Source: Bacteroides fragilis
GTDB lineage: Bacteria > Bacteroidota > Bacteroidia > Bacteroidales > DTGW01
DNA: 64,000 nt
NCBI GenBank assembly: GCA_945889005.1
Contig: CAMDBI010000004.1
Span: 1-64,000, forward strand
Direction: 5' to 3'
Shown piece after piece: positions 43,097 through 52,414 of the stretch (positions are counted from its first letter, which is position 1; each line of letters begins with the position of its first letter). A program made the position numbers and the translations under genes. The notes beneath the pieces were generated by a model. The model had not been told where the DNA came from. It saw nothing but the letters and a program-made list of their open reading frames with translations, and ran no database searches.

Positions 43097-43822
43097 CTAC
43101 CATTTTCTTGTTTGTAGTATAAATTGAGCAAGGTAAATAAATATTGCATCGACGCCTAAGAAATAAACAATATCGCGTGTGTCGAGTATGCCACGGCTCA
43201 TAGATTTGTAGTGTTCGTTTATGCCTAAGCTGCTAATCCACTGCAATGCATCGGGGAGCATTGTTGCAATAGTGTCGAATCCAAGGTACATAAACAGCGA
43301 AAATAAAATTGATACGATAAAGGCTACTATTTGATTGTCGGTAAGTGTGGAGGCAAATAGCCCTATAGCAGTATAAATACTGGCAAGAAAAAACAATCCA
43401 ATGTACGAGCCTAGTGTACCTCCCATATCGATATTGCCTTGTGGATTGCCCATTTGATATATTGAAATGTAAAAAACTAAACTGGGAATTATTGCAAGTA
43501 TTACAAGACTTATAGATGCCATATACTTCGAAGCAACTATTTGAAATTCAGTAAGTGGCTTGGTTAGCAATATCTCTAAAGTGCCCATTCGCTTTTCTTC
43601 GGCTATCGATTTCATGGTTACTGCCGAAACCAAAAACAAAAACAACCAGGGTGAAAGTACAAATAAGGGTTCGAGACTGGCATATCCATTGTCGAACAAA
43701 TTGAAATTGCCCGGAATAACCCAAAGCATAAGACTATTGGCAAGAAGATACACTACAATAATCAAATAACCGGTAAGCGAGCTGAAAAAACTTTGAATCT
43801 CTTTTAAAAATAAGCTTTTCAT
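43097..43822 (-). CDS. gldF: GldF, ABC transporter permease of gliding motility
   Basis: A 241-residue ABC-2-type permease with six helices. It starts MKSLFLKEIQSFFSSLTGYLIIVVYL and has the family's SAEEKRMGTLEILLTKPLT-like block and YIGLFFLASIYTAIGLFASTLTDNQIVAF. In Flavobacterium GldF forms a transporter with GldG and the ATPase GldA, needed for gliding. Here GldG and GldA are not next to it: the adjacent upstream genes are a SpoIID protein and mgsA, and downstream lies the fur gene. GldFG homologues also occur in non-gliding members, so gliding cannot be concluded. Confidence 0.88.
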   Translation of the reverse strand: MKSLFLKEIQSFFSSLTGYLIIVVYLLANSLMLWVIPGNFNLFDNGYASLEPLFVLSPWLFLFLVSAVTMKSIAEEKRMGTLEILLTKPLTEFQIVASKYMASISLVILAIIPSLVFYISIYQMGNPQGNIDMGGTLGSYIGLFFLASIYTAIGLFASTLTDNQIVAFIVSILFSLFMYLGFDTIATMLPDALQWISSLGINEHYKSMSRGILDTRDIVYFLGVDAIFIYLAQFILQTRKW

Positions 43823-43827
43823 TTATA

Positions 43828-45012
43828 TTATTTTTCGAACAGTTGAATATTTGGATTCTTCACTGGATTTAACAATCCGATTTCAAAAGTAAATACATTT
43901 TTATAATAGAAATTGATAATGTCGATATAATTTTTTCCTTTACGCGACATTTCCATTGCTCCTTCTTGGCATAGACCTACTCCATGACCAAATCCATGAC
44001 CATTAAAAGTAACATTTTTATCGTCTGCTTTTATCGAAAAATTTGCCGATCTTAGATTGAAATCCTTTCTTATGCTTGTAAATGGAATGCTTTGTTTGTT
44101 AATGGCGAAATATTTGCATCTTTTTGGGCACGAAGCACTTAGCACTGATGCCGGTATGTTTTCATTTATCTTAAACCCTTTACTTTTAAGATAATATATC
44201 CATTCGTCGCGATTTATAGTTTTAGTCCAGTTAGCATTATTCTGACCCAAGCAATAGGGGTCTTTCACTGGTTTGAGGTAGCTTTTTTCTTCGCCCCATA
44301 TATTGCCAGAACTTTCGGTATGACCACCACAGCTGGCATGAAAGGCTGCTAATACAATTACTGTATCTGCATCGGTAAGAACCATGCCCGAGGTTTCGCT
44401 TGTTGCATCTATTATTTCGCTATTTGCACTTCGCCCATTGAAGGCTTGGCAGTGGGTACCATCGCAAAGAAAAAAGCCATCATTTAAATGTTTGTTGAGG
44501 TTTTGTATGCAATATGTCCGACATAGCAATGCTTGCGATTTGTAATACTCGATTGTAGCCTTTGGGCCTCCTTCAGCCTCGACTACTCCCGAAACATATT
44601 TGTCGATATCGGTTTGGTTGATTAATTGCAAAACACCCCATTTGCTAGTTATTTTCATCCCATCGTCGTACAATTGACGCTTTAGTGATGGCTCAGTTGG
44701 TTTTAACGATAGCGTGCAATTGTCGGAATATGGTATTAAATACGCTGTTTTACTTATTCCAATCATTTTATTTTCTGTAAAAACCAATATGCTGTCGTTT
44801 TTTACAGAGAACCACAATACTTCATTTTTTTTTAAATTGTATGAAAATGTGTTTGAGTCGGTTAGTTCGTATTGATCGTTTCTTACAGATAATACGATCG
44901 ACTTGAGTAACGATTTATTGTACAATCCTACATCTACTATTTGTGAGTAACTTGCTGCAAATGAAATATAAACCCATAAAATAGTAAGAATTAGCTTTAA
45001 CGCGTTATTCAT
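43828..45012 (-). CDS. SpoIID/LytB-domain protein
   Basis: A 394-residue secreted protein (signal peptide about 1-23, ending SYSQ). The SpoIID/LytB domain starts near ESGVVEAEGGPKATIEYYKSQ-like region (residues about 135-160: DKYVSGVVEAEGG and KSQALLCRTYC), with HCQAFNGRS, AAFHASCGGHTESS and the end NGHGFGHGVGLCQEGAMEMS. SpoIID is a lytic transglycosylase of peptidoglycan; the catalytic Glu in VVEAEGG is present. Three Cys occur around the active region. It stands between mgsA and gldF with 4-5 bp gaps, thus one operon. Confidence 0.9.
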   Translation of the reverse strand: MNNALKLILTILWVYISFAASYSQIVDVGLYNKSLLKSIVLSVRNDQYELTDSNTFSYNLKKNEVLWFSVKNDSILVFTENKMIGISKTAYLIPYSDNCTLSLKPTEPSLKRQLYDDGMKITSKWGVLQLINQTDIDKYVSGVVEAEGGPKATIEYYKSQALLCRTYCIQNLNKHLNDGFFLCDGTHCQAFNGRSANSEIIDATSETSGMVLTDADTVIVLAAFHASCGGHTESSGNIWGEEKSYLKPVKDPYCLGQNNANWTKTINRDEWIYYLKSKGFKINENIPASVLSASCPKRCKYFAINKQSIPFTSIRKDFNLRSANFSIKADDKNVTFNGHGFGHGVGLCQEGAMEMSRKGKNYIDIINFYYKNVFTFEIGLLNPVKNPNIQLFEK

Positions 45013-45016
45013 AAAT

Positions 45017-45487
45017 TTAAAGGGTTCTGTTTAAATATGCGCTGAAATCTTTTGTTTTAGGAGTATAAGATTGGCTGAAATAACACGATGTAACCAAGAA
45101 ATCGGCTGTTGATCTGTTGTTAGCAACAGGAATATTGTAAACAACTGCAATGCGCAATAATGCTTTTACATCTACTTCGTGAGGCTGAGGAAGCATTGGG
45201 TCCCAGAAAAAAACTAAAATGTCAATTTTGTTTTCAGAAATAAGGGCGCCAAGTTGTTGGTCGCCTCCTAAAGGACCAGATTTTAAGCAATTTATATTCA
45301 GAATTTTTGGGTCTATTTTGTTTTCAATTAATTTCTTACGGAGAGCCTCTTCTACAAGTCTTCCTGTTGTGCCGGTACAGGTAAGACGGTGCTTGTATAT
45401 TGTTTCCCAATTGGTCAAAGCCCAGTCTATGAGTTCATTCTTCATGTGGTCGTGGGCTACTAAGCCAAAACTCTTTACTATGTTCAT
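45017..45487 (-). CDS. mgsA: Methylglyoxal synthase
   Basis: A 156-residue enzyme converting dihydroxyacetone phosphate into methylglyoxal and phosphate, a glycolysis bypass under phosphate limitation. Seen are GLVAHDHMKNELIDW, TGTTGRLVEE, the catalytic SGPLGGDQQLGA with Asp near 73, and PQPHEVDVKALLRIAVVYNIP. Complete. It heads the unit mgsA-spoIID-gldF (gap to the next gene 4 bp). The combination of metabolic and envelope genes has no obvious logic. Confidence 0.96.
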   Translation of the reverse strand: MNIVKSFGLVAHDHMKNELIDWALTNWETIYKHRLTCTGTTGRLVEEALRKKLIENKIDPKILNINCLKSGPLGGDQQLGALISENKIDILVFFWDPMLPQPHEVDVKALLRIAVVYNIPVANNRSTADFLVTSCYFSQSYTPKTKDFSAYLNRTL

Positions 45488-45632
45488 TGTTTTTTATTTC
45501 AAATTGATGTTACAAAACTATTGTAAACGTATTATATAGTTGTATTTTTTGTTCTCAATTCTTTTATTTCCAAAAATAGCTATATTTAAAATTGCGAACG
45601 AATTTAGATTTTTCTATGCTCTTGAAATAATC

Positions 45633-46736
45633 CTAAATATATATATTAATAGAAAAGAAATCGTAATCGTTATTAATAGGATGGAAGGCGTAGGAAATAT
45701 TGTCGGTACACTCTCTTTTAATATTTATTAGCCCCAAGGGTTCGTATTGTCCGGTCTCAAGTATTGTTAACAATGTTTTTTTATAAACATCTGTTAGTTC
45801 TTCTTTAGTATTGTTGTTCAGACTATCAATTTGTTTTTTTAGTTTCGAAACTTCAGTTTTTCGTATATAATTACCGGTTGCAATTGAATATTTCTCATTG
45901 TGACGCCCCATAATAAATATCCCTTCTCGTGAATTGTTAATTTCTGGAGTGTGTTTGCTTACGTTTTGCAATATTTCGATGAGTACATGAACGATCTTTT
46001 TTTTGAACGAGCCTTTTTCTTTATTTTTTTCAATATTGTCTTCAATCATTCTGAAAATTGGCACCAATGTGTGTTGCGAAAAATCACCTTTGTGAATAAT
46101 GAAAATGTTATTTTCATTCATTAATTGATGAAAATCTTTGGCGATCGATAAATTAACTCTTTCGTGTAGAAGGTTGTTGTTCAGGTCAATTTCGGCCAAT
46201 AAATTGACCTGTAAATAAAAATAGGATATTTTATTGTCTAATTCAACAAAATCGAAATCGAGCTTCTGACCCGATTTTCGAGCCATTTCTATAAGCCCAA
46301 GACCAGCCCCTCCTTTATTTGAAAACTCGCTGTTCGATAGTACACTCAAATACAGTTCCTTGAGCTCTTCTTTCGAAAGGTTGTTGATTTGTTCTAGTTT
46401 TCTTTTTAAATTAGGAATTTCTATATTTTCAATAATATTTGCTGAAGTAATAATATATGAATGACCAAAACTTCGTGTTATAAATATGCCGGTTTTTTCG
46501 GGAGAAATGAATTTAACTACTGGAATATCGCCGTGCCTTATTATATTCTGAAAGCATTCTGCCAATAATACAGATACTTTGTTGTTGAGTTTTCCCTGAT
46601 CTTGAATTATATTGTTTATTTCACTTAAATCGATGATTCGGTGAGTAATTTCGTCGTTGAAATTACCCTGATATATAAAACTTAAATTGTCGTTGCTTAA
46701 TAAGTGAAAAAGTTTATTGACGTTTTCAATTTTCAT
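45633..46736 (-). CDS. Tandem SiaB-like kinase-fold protein
   Basis: A 367-residue protein made of two related halves (about 1-185 and 190-367), each like the SiaB family (DUF6272), an anti-sigma-factor-type ATPase fold. Each half has an N-box-like helix: VSVLLAECFQNIIRHGD near 56-72 and IVHVLIEILQNVSKHTPE near 250. Half 1 also keeps a glycine box (NKGGAGLGLIEMARKSGQ); half 2 only a relic (EPLGLINIKREC), so probably only half 1 binds ATP. Both share KLKKQI-type linkers and LSKEELKELY / NTKEELTDVYKKTLL. No SiaC partner is adjacent; the sia-like operon 48817-52801 is 2 kb away. SiaB family kinases phosphorylate SiaC; here that is inference. Confidence 0.75.
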   Translation of the reverse strand: MKIENVNKLFHLLSNDNLSFIYQGNFNDEITHRIIDLSEINNIIQDQGKLNNKVSVLLAECFQNIIRHGDIPVVKFISPEKTGIFITRSFGHSYIITSANIIENIEIPNLKRKLEQINNLSKEELKELYLSVLSNSEFSNKGGAGLGLIEMARKSGQKLDFDFVELDNKISYFYLQVNLLAEIDLNNNLLHERVNLSIAKDFHQLMNENNIFIIHKGDFSQHTLVPIFRMIEDNIEKNKEKGSFKKKIVHVLIEILQNVSKHTPEINNSREGIFIMGRHNEKYSIATGNYIRKTEVSKLKKQIDSLNNNTKEELTDVYKKTLLTILETGQYEPLGLINIKRECTDNISYAFHPINNDYDFFSINIYI

Positions 46737-46953
46737 TATATACTTAGGTATAGAAGGGTTATATGTGTTTATTCTTTCTATATTTTTTAAAAATTTCTAA
46801 GGCCTTAAAGTTATTCATTATCGGATTATTATTCAAATTTTTGCAATTTTTTCTTGTTAAAATATTTATTTGTGTTTTTGTATTTACGTTTGTTGGTATT
46901 CAAATAGATGAAAAACAATTGGATGTGAAGTTTTGTAAAATGTTTTATTTTTT

Positions 46954-46986
46954 TTTGTTTGGTATCAAATTTTTCTATTAGGTTTG
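46954..46986 (+). promoter_or_regulatory. Promoter of mltG
   Basis: TTTG (46954-46957) and TAGGTTTG (46979-46986) are 21 bp apart, a close match to the Bacteroidota -33/-7 consensus. Transcription would begin near 46990, just before the mltG start codons. The 46737-46953 stretch before it is T-rich and holds no convincing gene. Confidence 0.65.
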
Positions 46987-47010
46987 TTTTTTGGTTTCTA
47001 ATTATAAAAA

Positions 47011-48051
47011 TTGAATGTGTTGAAAAAGGTTTTTTATTCTTTTGTAATTATTGTGTCGATTGTATTGGGTGTTAAGGGATGGAATACATATAAAAGGCTT
47101 TATGTTTCAAATGTTTCAATTGTTAATAAGAGCAGCATTTTTATAAATATTCCAACTGGGTCTACTTTTGAAGATGTAAAACGAATACTTGTTGAACAAA
47201 ATATCGTAAAGAATATTGCTTCGTTCGAGTGGGTTTCCGAAAAACTTAATTATGTACATTATGTTAAACCTGGGCGTTACAAAATAAACAGTGGTATAAA
47301 CAACAAGTTGTTAGTAGGTTTACTTCGAAGTGGACAACAAACCCCTGTTAAGTTGAAATTTAGCAATGCAAGAAATATCAATGTTTTGGCTCGAGTTATT
47401 GACTCGCAGTTAGAGTTCGATTCTGCTCAATTTGTTCAATATTTCGAAAACGAGCAGAAATTGAAGGGAATGGGTTTTAATAAAGCGAATTCTATTGCAA
47501 TGTTTATACCTAACACTTATGAAGTTTATTGGAATATTAGCATCGACGAGTTTGCCGAGAAAATGAACAAAGAATACGATCGATTTTGGAACGAAAAGCG
47601 TAAAACTAGTCTCGATAAAGTTGGTCTTAATAAAATTGAGGTGTCAATTTTAGCTTCGATAATTAATGAAGAATCGTCTAAACCAAAAGAATATGAGACT
47701 ATTGCAGGTTTGTATATAAATCGACTGAGGCGAAATATGCCCTTGCAAGCCGATCCAACGGTAAAATTCGGGCTGGGCGATTTTACAATTAAAAGAATAC
47801 TTTTGAAGCATCTTGAGGTCAATTCTCCTTACAATACATACAAAAACACTGGATTGCCACCTGGTCCAATATGTATGCCTTCAATAAGTGCTATTGATGC
47901 AGTACTCAACTATAAAGAGCATAAGTATCTGTATTTTTGCGCAAAGTCCGATTTTTCGGGATATCATACTTTTGCTACTACCTTAATGCAACACAACCAA
48001 AATGCAAAAGCTTATCAGGCAGCTCTTAATAAAATGAAGATTTATAAGTAA
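47011..48051 (+). CDS. mltG: Endolytic transglycosylase MltG
   Basis: A 346-residue membrane-anchored enzyme that cuts growing glycan strands and so sets their length. One N-terminal helix (about 5-24), a LysM-like region (INIPTGSTFEDVKRILVEQNIV), then the YceG catalytic domain with FIPNTYEVYW, LASIINEESSKPKEYETIAGLYINRLRRNMPLQADPT-like block (catalytic Glu in NEES) and SPYNTYKNTGLPPGPICMPS. No in-frame ATG exists; start is TTG 47011, GTG 47017 or TTG 47020. I keep the longest, but GTG 47017 is as likely. Confidence 0.95.
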   Translation: MNVLKKVFYSFVIIVSIVLGVKGWNTYKRLYVSNVSIVNKSSIFINIPTGSTFEDVKRILVEQNIVKNIASFEWVSEKLNYVHYVKPGRYKINSGINNKLLVGLLRSGQQTPVKLKFSNARNINVLARVIDSQLEFDSAQFVQYFENEQKLKGMGFNKANSIAMFIPNTYEVYWNISIDEFAEKMNKEYDRFWNEKRKTSLDKVGLNKIEVSILASIINEESSKPKEYETIAGLYINRLRRNMPLQADPTVKFGLGDFTIKRILLKHLEVNSPYNTYKNTGLPPGPICMPSISAIDAVLNYKEHKYLYFCAKSDFSGYHTFATTLMQHNQNAKAYQAALNKMKIYK

Positions 48052-48076
48052 TTATTGCTTTTTCGAATTTCAAAAT

Positions 48077-48679
48077 TTATTTAATCTCAACACAAACCAA
48101 CTTCGACGAATTTAGATAACCTTCAAGATTATCGCCTATTTTCAATGATTTACTAGATGTAAATGCCGGTAAGTAAATGTAATCGCCTATTTTTAAAGTA
48201 GATTGTTTGGAAATAAATTCAATAGCTGTATCTATATTCTCTTTAATATTGTTGATACCATTATTCCAAATTTCAACATTGTTTGTTTTAATAGATATGT
48301 TTATAATATTCGAGCTTTCGAGTGTTTCGAAGTTAATAAAGTCGCCAATGACTGACGAATAATCGAAACAAGTTGCAATGTCCCATGGTTTATTGGTTTT
48401 AATAGCCTCGGTCAATAGATCATTTGCGGTTAATGAAATTCCAAGACCAATCTCATTGTAATATCTATATGCAAAACGTTTCGAAATATTTTTGCCCAAA
48501 CGATTTATTTTAAAAACTACATTGAGCGAGTATGTGATATTGTCCGAAAAATCGGGGATGTAGAACGATCGGTTGTTTAAAACCAAACAACTGTCGGGTT
48601 TGAAAAAGTATGACAGCTCATTCGTTGACTGATAGAGGCTATTAAGATCAATATTGTTGTTTATACAAATAATTTTCAC
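48077..48679 (-). CDS. FAH-fold protein, probably inactive
   Basis: A 200-residue protein of the fumarylacetoacetate hydrolase family, starting at GTG 48679 (VKIICINNN), the family-typical first strand; the upstream extension to 48709 does not fit. Segments: FFKPDSCLVLNN, FYIPDFSDNITYSLNVVFKI, AYRYYNEIGLGISLTANDLLTEA and KPWDIATCFDYSSVIGDFI. Active relatives bind a metal through E-x-E in YEVEI; here this reads YSLNV, so both acids are missing and catalysis is doubtful. C-terminus (LKIGDYIYLPAFTSS...GDNLEGYLNS) keeps the fold. It is convergent with mltG. A structural or regulatory role is possible. Confidence 0.75.
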   Translation of the reverse strand: MKIICINNNIDLNSLYQSTNELSYFFKPDSCLVLNNRSFYIPDFSDNITYSLNVVFKINRLGKNISKRFAYRYYNEIGLGISLTANDLLTEAIKTNKPWDIATCFDYSSVIGDFINFETLESSNIINISIKTNNVEIWNNGINNIKENIDTAIEFISKQSTLKIGDYIYLPAFTSSKSLKIGDNLEGYLNSSKLVCVEIK

Positions 48680-48783
48680 TTCAAATAAAAATAAAGTACA
48701 AATATACATTGAAATATTGCGGATAATTTATTATTTTTCATTGTCAAAAGTTTAATAATTTATAAACCATAGTTACAGGGAAT

Positions 48784-48791
48784 TACATTTG
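48784..48791 (+). promoter_or_regulatory. -7 element of the sia-like operon
   Basis: TACATTTG fits TAnnTTTG. A start near 48795 leaves about 22 nt to the GTG at 48817, supporting that start. No -33 TTTG at the usual distance. Confidence 0.5.
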
Positions 48792-48816
48792 TGGTTGTAG
48801 CCAAAAGACAAGTAAA

Positions 48817-50034
48817 GTGAAAAAGTATAAGATTTTAGTAGCCGACGATTCTAAAAGTATTCTCAGCTTCATTAGCAATACCATCAATGGTATGAATGAG
48901 TTTGAGTTGTTTTTGGCTCATAATGGCAAGGAAGCATATAAAATCGCTTTGCAGGAAGAGCCCGATGTTATTCTCATAGATGTTGTTATGCCTGAAATGA
49001 ATGGAATCGATGCTATTAAAGCATTAAGAAAACTTCCAGCATTTAAGCATACTCCAATCATTGTATTAACTTCAGTAAAAGATTTACAGCAAGCCTACGA
49101 CGCCGGGGCAAACGATTTTGTTGCCAAGCCTTTTGAAATGTACGAATTAATTATTCGTATTAAGCATTCTTTAGACTTGGTTAAAAGTTACCATCAAATA
49201 AAATCTCAAAACGAAAAAATTAAGGAATATACAGAAAATATTCAATTGCAGCGCGAAACTATTGCCTATCATGTTGAATCAAAAATGGACGATTTGAGGT
49301 ATTCGAGTCGCATACAAAATGTAATTTTACCTATTGGCGAAAATATCAACACATTATTTCCACATCATTTTATTCTCAATAAACCCAAAAATGTTGTTGG
49401 TGGCGATTTTTATTGGATCTCTAAAGTCGACAAGAAAATTATTGCAATTTTGGGAGATTGCACAGGACATGGGGTTTCTGGAGCATTGCTCTCGATAGCA
49501 AGTATTACATTTATAAACGAAATTGCCAATCAAGCAAGTATTGAAAGTGCAGCCGATTTTCTCAATAAATTAAGAACAAAGGTTATCGATTCGTTGCTTC
49601 AGAACAGAAGTAACGGTGAGCCAAACGACGGAATGGATGTTGCTGTTTGTATATTTGATATGGTTGACAATAAATTAAATTTTGCAGGAGCCAATAACCC
49701 GATATATAAAATCAATAGACTTGGTCAGTTGGAAATATTAAAACCCGACCGTATGCCAGTTGGTATACATTCAGATTTTAGCCAATCTTTTAATAATGTA
49801 TATGTCGACATTGAACAAGGCGAAAGTTTTTATCTTTTTTCAGATGGATTTGCCGACCAGTTTGGTGGACCTAATGAACAAAAGTTTCGATATAAACGAT
49901 TGCAAGAACTTTTACTTCAGATTTACAAAAAACCAATGAAAGAACAAAAGCATATTTTAGATCAGACAATTAGCAATTGGAAAGATTCTAGAAATCAAGT
50001 TGACGATATTTTAATATTAGGTATAAGAATTTAA
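48817..50034 (+). CDS. Receiver-PP2C phosphatase (RsbU/SiaA-like)
   Basis: A 405-residue soluble protein. Receiver domain at 1-120 with the pair ADD (9-11), phosphoacceptor Asp55 in VILIDVVMP and Lys104 in VAKPF. A coiled linker (120-165) leads to a SpoIIE/PP2C phosphatase domain with VVGGDFYW (metal Asp197), [16 protein letters not shown] (Asp214), [12 protein letters not shown] and a final DDILIL. Thus phosphorylation of the receiver probably gates dephosphorylation of a Ser/Thr-phosphoprotein. The SiaC-like protein of the same operon is the natural substrate (inference). Start GTG 48817. The next gene follows after 11 bp. Confidence 0.9.
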   Translation: MKKYKILVADDSKSILSFISNTINGMNEFELFLAHNGKEAYKIALQEEPDVILIDVVMPEMNGIDAIKALRKLPAFKHTPIIVLTSVKDLQQAYDAGANDFVAKPFEMYELIIRIKHSLDLVKSYHQIKSQNEKIKEYTENIQLQRETIAYHVESKMDDLRYSSRIQNVILPIGENINTLFPHHFILNKPKNVVGGDFYWISKVDKKIIAILGDCTGHGVSGALLSIASITFINEIANQASIESAADFLNKLRTKVIDSLLQNRSNGEPNDGMDVAVCIFDMVDNKLNFAGANNPIYKINRLGQLEILKPDRMPVGIHSDFSQSFNNVYVDIEQGESFYLFSDGFADQFGGPNEQKFRYKRLQELLLQIYKKPMKEQKHILDQTISNWKDSRNQVDDILILGIRI

Positions 50035-50045
50035 TTTCTTTACAG

Positions 50046-51830
50046 ATGAAACGATTTTTAACGATAGTTATTTACACCAGTTTGTTGTTGCTTTTTAATA
50101 GTAGTGCTTTGTTTGCTCAAGTTTCTGAATATGAAGAAATAGGCAACAAGTTCTCTGGTCAGGGCGAACCTGCCAAAGCTGCCGATTACTTTACAAAAGC
50201 TGCTTTTTACTACTGGAACAATGGCGTTAACAAAAAAGCTGTTGAGAATTTTAAAAAAGTGCTGGACTATAATTTGCAGATTAACAATTCAAAAGGTATA
50301 TTTTTAATTTACAATAATTTGGGACTTTTATATTCAGATATGGAAGAATACCAAAATGCGTTGTCGGCTTTTAATAGTGTTCTTTCGTTGTCTAAAAAGA
50401 CTGGAAATAAGCAAGAACAATCGTCGGCAATGATCAACGTGGCCACTTCCCTCCAGTCGCTCGATCGGTATTCTGAGGCCATTTCAATGCTCGAACAGGT
50501 TTTGTTAATATTGCCTGAAATCGGCGATTTGTCGCTTATGCGAAAAGCATATAGTACCATTGCCGAATGTCACGAACGCATTGGAAATTCAACTTTAGCT
50601 TTCGAATATTACCAAAAATACTCCTCAATCGATAAAAAATTAAAGAAAAAAGAAATGGAGGAGGTGCAGACTTCTGCTCGCAACCAGGTGCAGATAGCCA
50701 ATACCGAGAAAGCAATGACTCAGGAAGAGTTAAATAAAACATCGGGCATACTCAAGGTTACAGCCGATTCGTTGGTTGTAACCGAACGAATTGCTAAAAT
50801 AAGAGAAATGCAAGTTGAGTTGCGAAACTCACAACTCAAAGAACGAGAAAGTCAAATAGCATATCAGAAAAAAATTAACCTTTACATAATAATAGGTGTA
50901 ATTGGGGTCGTGATGTTTTTAATTGTCGTTTTGATCTTGCTCCGTCAAAAACTCAACGACAATAAAAAACTCAAACATCAGAACGTAGAAATTGAACGCC
51001 AAAAAAGTGAAATTGAACATCAGAAAGATAAACTAGATAGGCAAAACAAACATATTACTTCGAGTATTACCTATGCCCAAACCATACAACAAGCCATATT
51101 GCCTGCAAAAGAAAATATGGATCATTATTGCGAATCGTTTATTTTATATAGACCAAAAGATATTGTTTCTGGCGATTTTTATTGGTTTTCGCCTTTTGTC
51201 GACAATAAAGGTCTTAAAAAGTTTTTTATTGCAGTTGTCGATTGTACAGGACATGGAGTGCCTGGTGCTTTCATGTCGTTGATCGGTAGCCGCATGCTCA
51301 ATGAAATTGTGAAAGAAAAAGAATTGACCGACACCTCTGAAATACTTGTTCAGCTCAATGCCAATCTTAGAAATGCATTGAAGCAGGAGGCCACTGATAA
51401 TAACGATGGAATGGATCTTGCTCTTTGTTTAGCCGAAGAACAGGCTGATAATACGTATCTCATTACGTATTCGGGAGCTAAAAGACCATTGTATTTCTAT
51501 AAATCGGGTGCATCAAAAATTGAAAGTGTCGATGCTACACGAGTTTCAATAGGAGGGCGAAATGCCGGAAAAGCAAAAATAATATTTGAAAAACATCAAC
51601 TGATATTCCAAAAAGGCGACGTTTTAATACTTTCTAGTGATGGAATAATTGATCAAAATGGACCCGATCGTTTAAGATTTGGTTCACAGCGGTTTACCGA
51701 AACGCTTTTTAGCAATATTCATTTAAGTATGAACGATCAAAAATTTGCTCTTGAAAAAGCTCTCGACTACTATGTTAGAAACGAGGATCAACGCGACGAT
51801 ATTACTGTATTAGCATTTAAATTGATATAA
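50046..51830 (+). CDS. TPR-transmembrane-PP2C phosphatase
   Basis: A 594-residue protein. Signal peptide (about 1-25), then TPR repeats (residues about 25-215: KAADYFTKAAFYYWNNG, GIFLIYNNLGLLYSDMEEYQNAL, SSAMINVATSLQSLDRYSEAI, AYSTIAECHERIGNS), a coiled coil, one membrane helix (INLYIIIGVIGVVMFLIVVLILL, near 277-299), another coiled coil (HQNVEIERQKSEIEHQKDK) and a cytosolic PP2C domain with IVSGDFYWFS, VVDCTGHGVPGAFMSLIG, NDGMDLALC and RDDITVLAF. It may sense envelope conditions through the TPR part and dephosphorylate the SiaC-like protein. It is the second phosphatase of this operon; the next gene starts 7 bp later. Confidence 0.92.
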   Translation: MKRFLTIVIYTSLLLLFNSSALFAQVSEYEEIGNKFSGQGEPAKAADYFTKAAFYYWNNGVNKKAVENFKKVLDYNLQINNSKGIFLIYNNLGLLYSDMEEYQNALSAFNSVLSLSKKTGNKQEQSSAMINVATSLQSLDRYSEAISMLEQVLLILPEIGDLSLMRKAYSTIAECHERIGNSTLAFEYYQKYSSIDKKLKKKEMEEVQTSARNQVQIANTEKAMTQEELNKTSGILKVTADSLVVTERIAKIREMQVELRNSQLKERESQIAYQKKINLYIIIGVIGVVMFLIVVLILLRQKLNDNKKLKHQNVEIERQKSEIEHQKDKLDRQNKHITSSITYAQTIQQAILPAKENMDHYCESFILYRPKDIVSGDFYWFSPFVDNKGLKKFFIAVVDCTGHGVPGAFMSLIGSRMLNEIVKEKELTDTSEILVQLNANLRNALKQEATDNNDGMDLALCLAEEQADNTYLITYSGAKRPLYFYKSGASKIESVDATRVSIGGRNAGKAKIIFEKHQLIFQKGDVLILSSDGIIDQNGPDRLRFGSQRFTETLFSNIHLSMNDQKFALEKALDYYVRNEDQRDDITVLAFKLI

Positions 51831-51837
51831 TTAAACT

Positions 51838-52356
51838 ATGGATGTGACTACACAGGAAAAGGAAATAGTATTGGCATACAAAGGGCCATTTACTATTAAT
51901 ATTTTATCTAATTTTGCTTCGTATATTAAGGAATTGTATAAAGACTCAGAGCAATATCAAAGCAAACTATATAAAATATTTTTTGAGTTAACTCAGAATG
52001 TTGCTTATTATTCGGCCGAACGACGATATGTCGAATCGTTTCAAAGTACCGGAATCGGAGGCTTTTCATTGGAAGAACATGCCGATTTTTTTCTGATGAA
52101 TACAACCAATATTATTAACTTGAGCGATCAAAGTATTCTTGAGAAATATTGTGCTCAGGTTAATATGCTTAACAATAACGATCTGCGTAAATTAAAAGCA
52201 GAACGACGAAAAGAACACGACATTAAGGATACCGGAGCTCATGTTGGGATCATTCAAATTTGTATTATTTCTGGAAACCCAATTGAATATAGTTTTACAC
52301 AAGTCGATCCTTTTCATGGACTCTTTTCACTAGGTTCCAGAATCAATAAATATTAA
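51838..52356 (+). CDS. SiaB-like protein kinase
   Basis: A 172-residue protein of the SiaB family (DUF6272; GHKL-type ATPase fold without a His phosphoacceptor). Seen are the N-box-like helix YKIFFELTQNVAYYSAERR near 47-65 and the segment KDTGAHVGIIQICIISGNPIEY near 130-150, equal to the glycine box of the family. In Pseudomonas aeruginosa SiaB phosphorylates SiaC on a Thr and a PP2C phosphatase SiaA reverses it; here two phosphatase genes lie upstream and a SiaC-like gene downstream (58 bp gap). Function follows from family and order; not proven here. Confidence 0.85.
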   Translation: MDVTTQEKEIVLAYKGPFTINILSNFASYIKELYKDSEQYQSKLYKIFFELTQNVAYYSAERRYVESFQSTGIGGFSLEEHADFFLMNTTNIINLSDQSILEKYCAQVNMLNNNDLRKLKAERRKEHDIKDTGAHVGIIQICIISGNPIEYSFTQVDPFHGLFSLGSRINKY

Positions 52357-52414
52357 TCAGATTTTGCAAACAACTTAATTTAAAACAAACAGTATAAAAC
52401 ATAAAATTTGCGCT

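Noticed and set aside
45540-45731. 63-codon plus-strand frame after mgsA
   Set aside because: Partly antisense to the tandem SiaB-like gene and low in complexity; no start signal.
46763-46981. 72-codon plus-strand frame, Phe-rich and hydrophobic
   Set aside because: It lies over T-rich intergenic DNA and the -33 region of the mltG promoter; composition reflects poly-T, not a protein.
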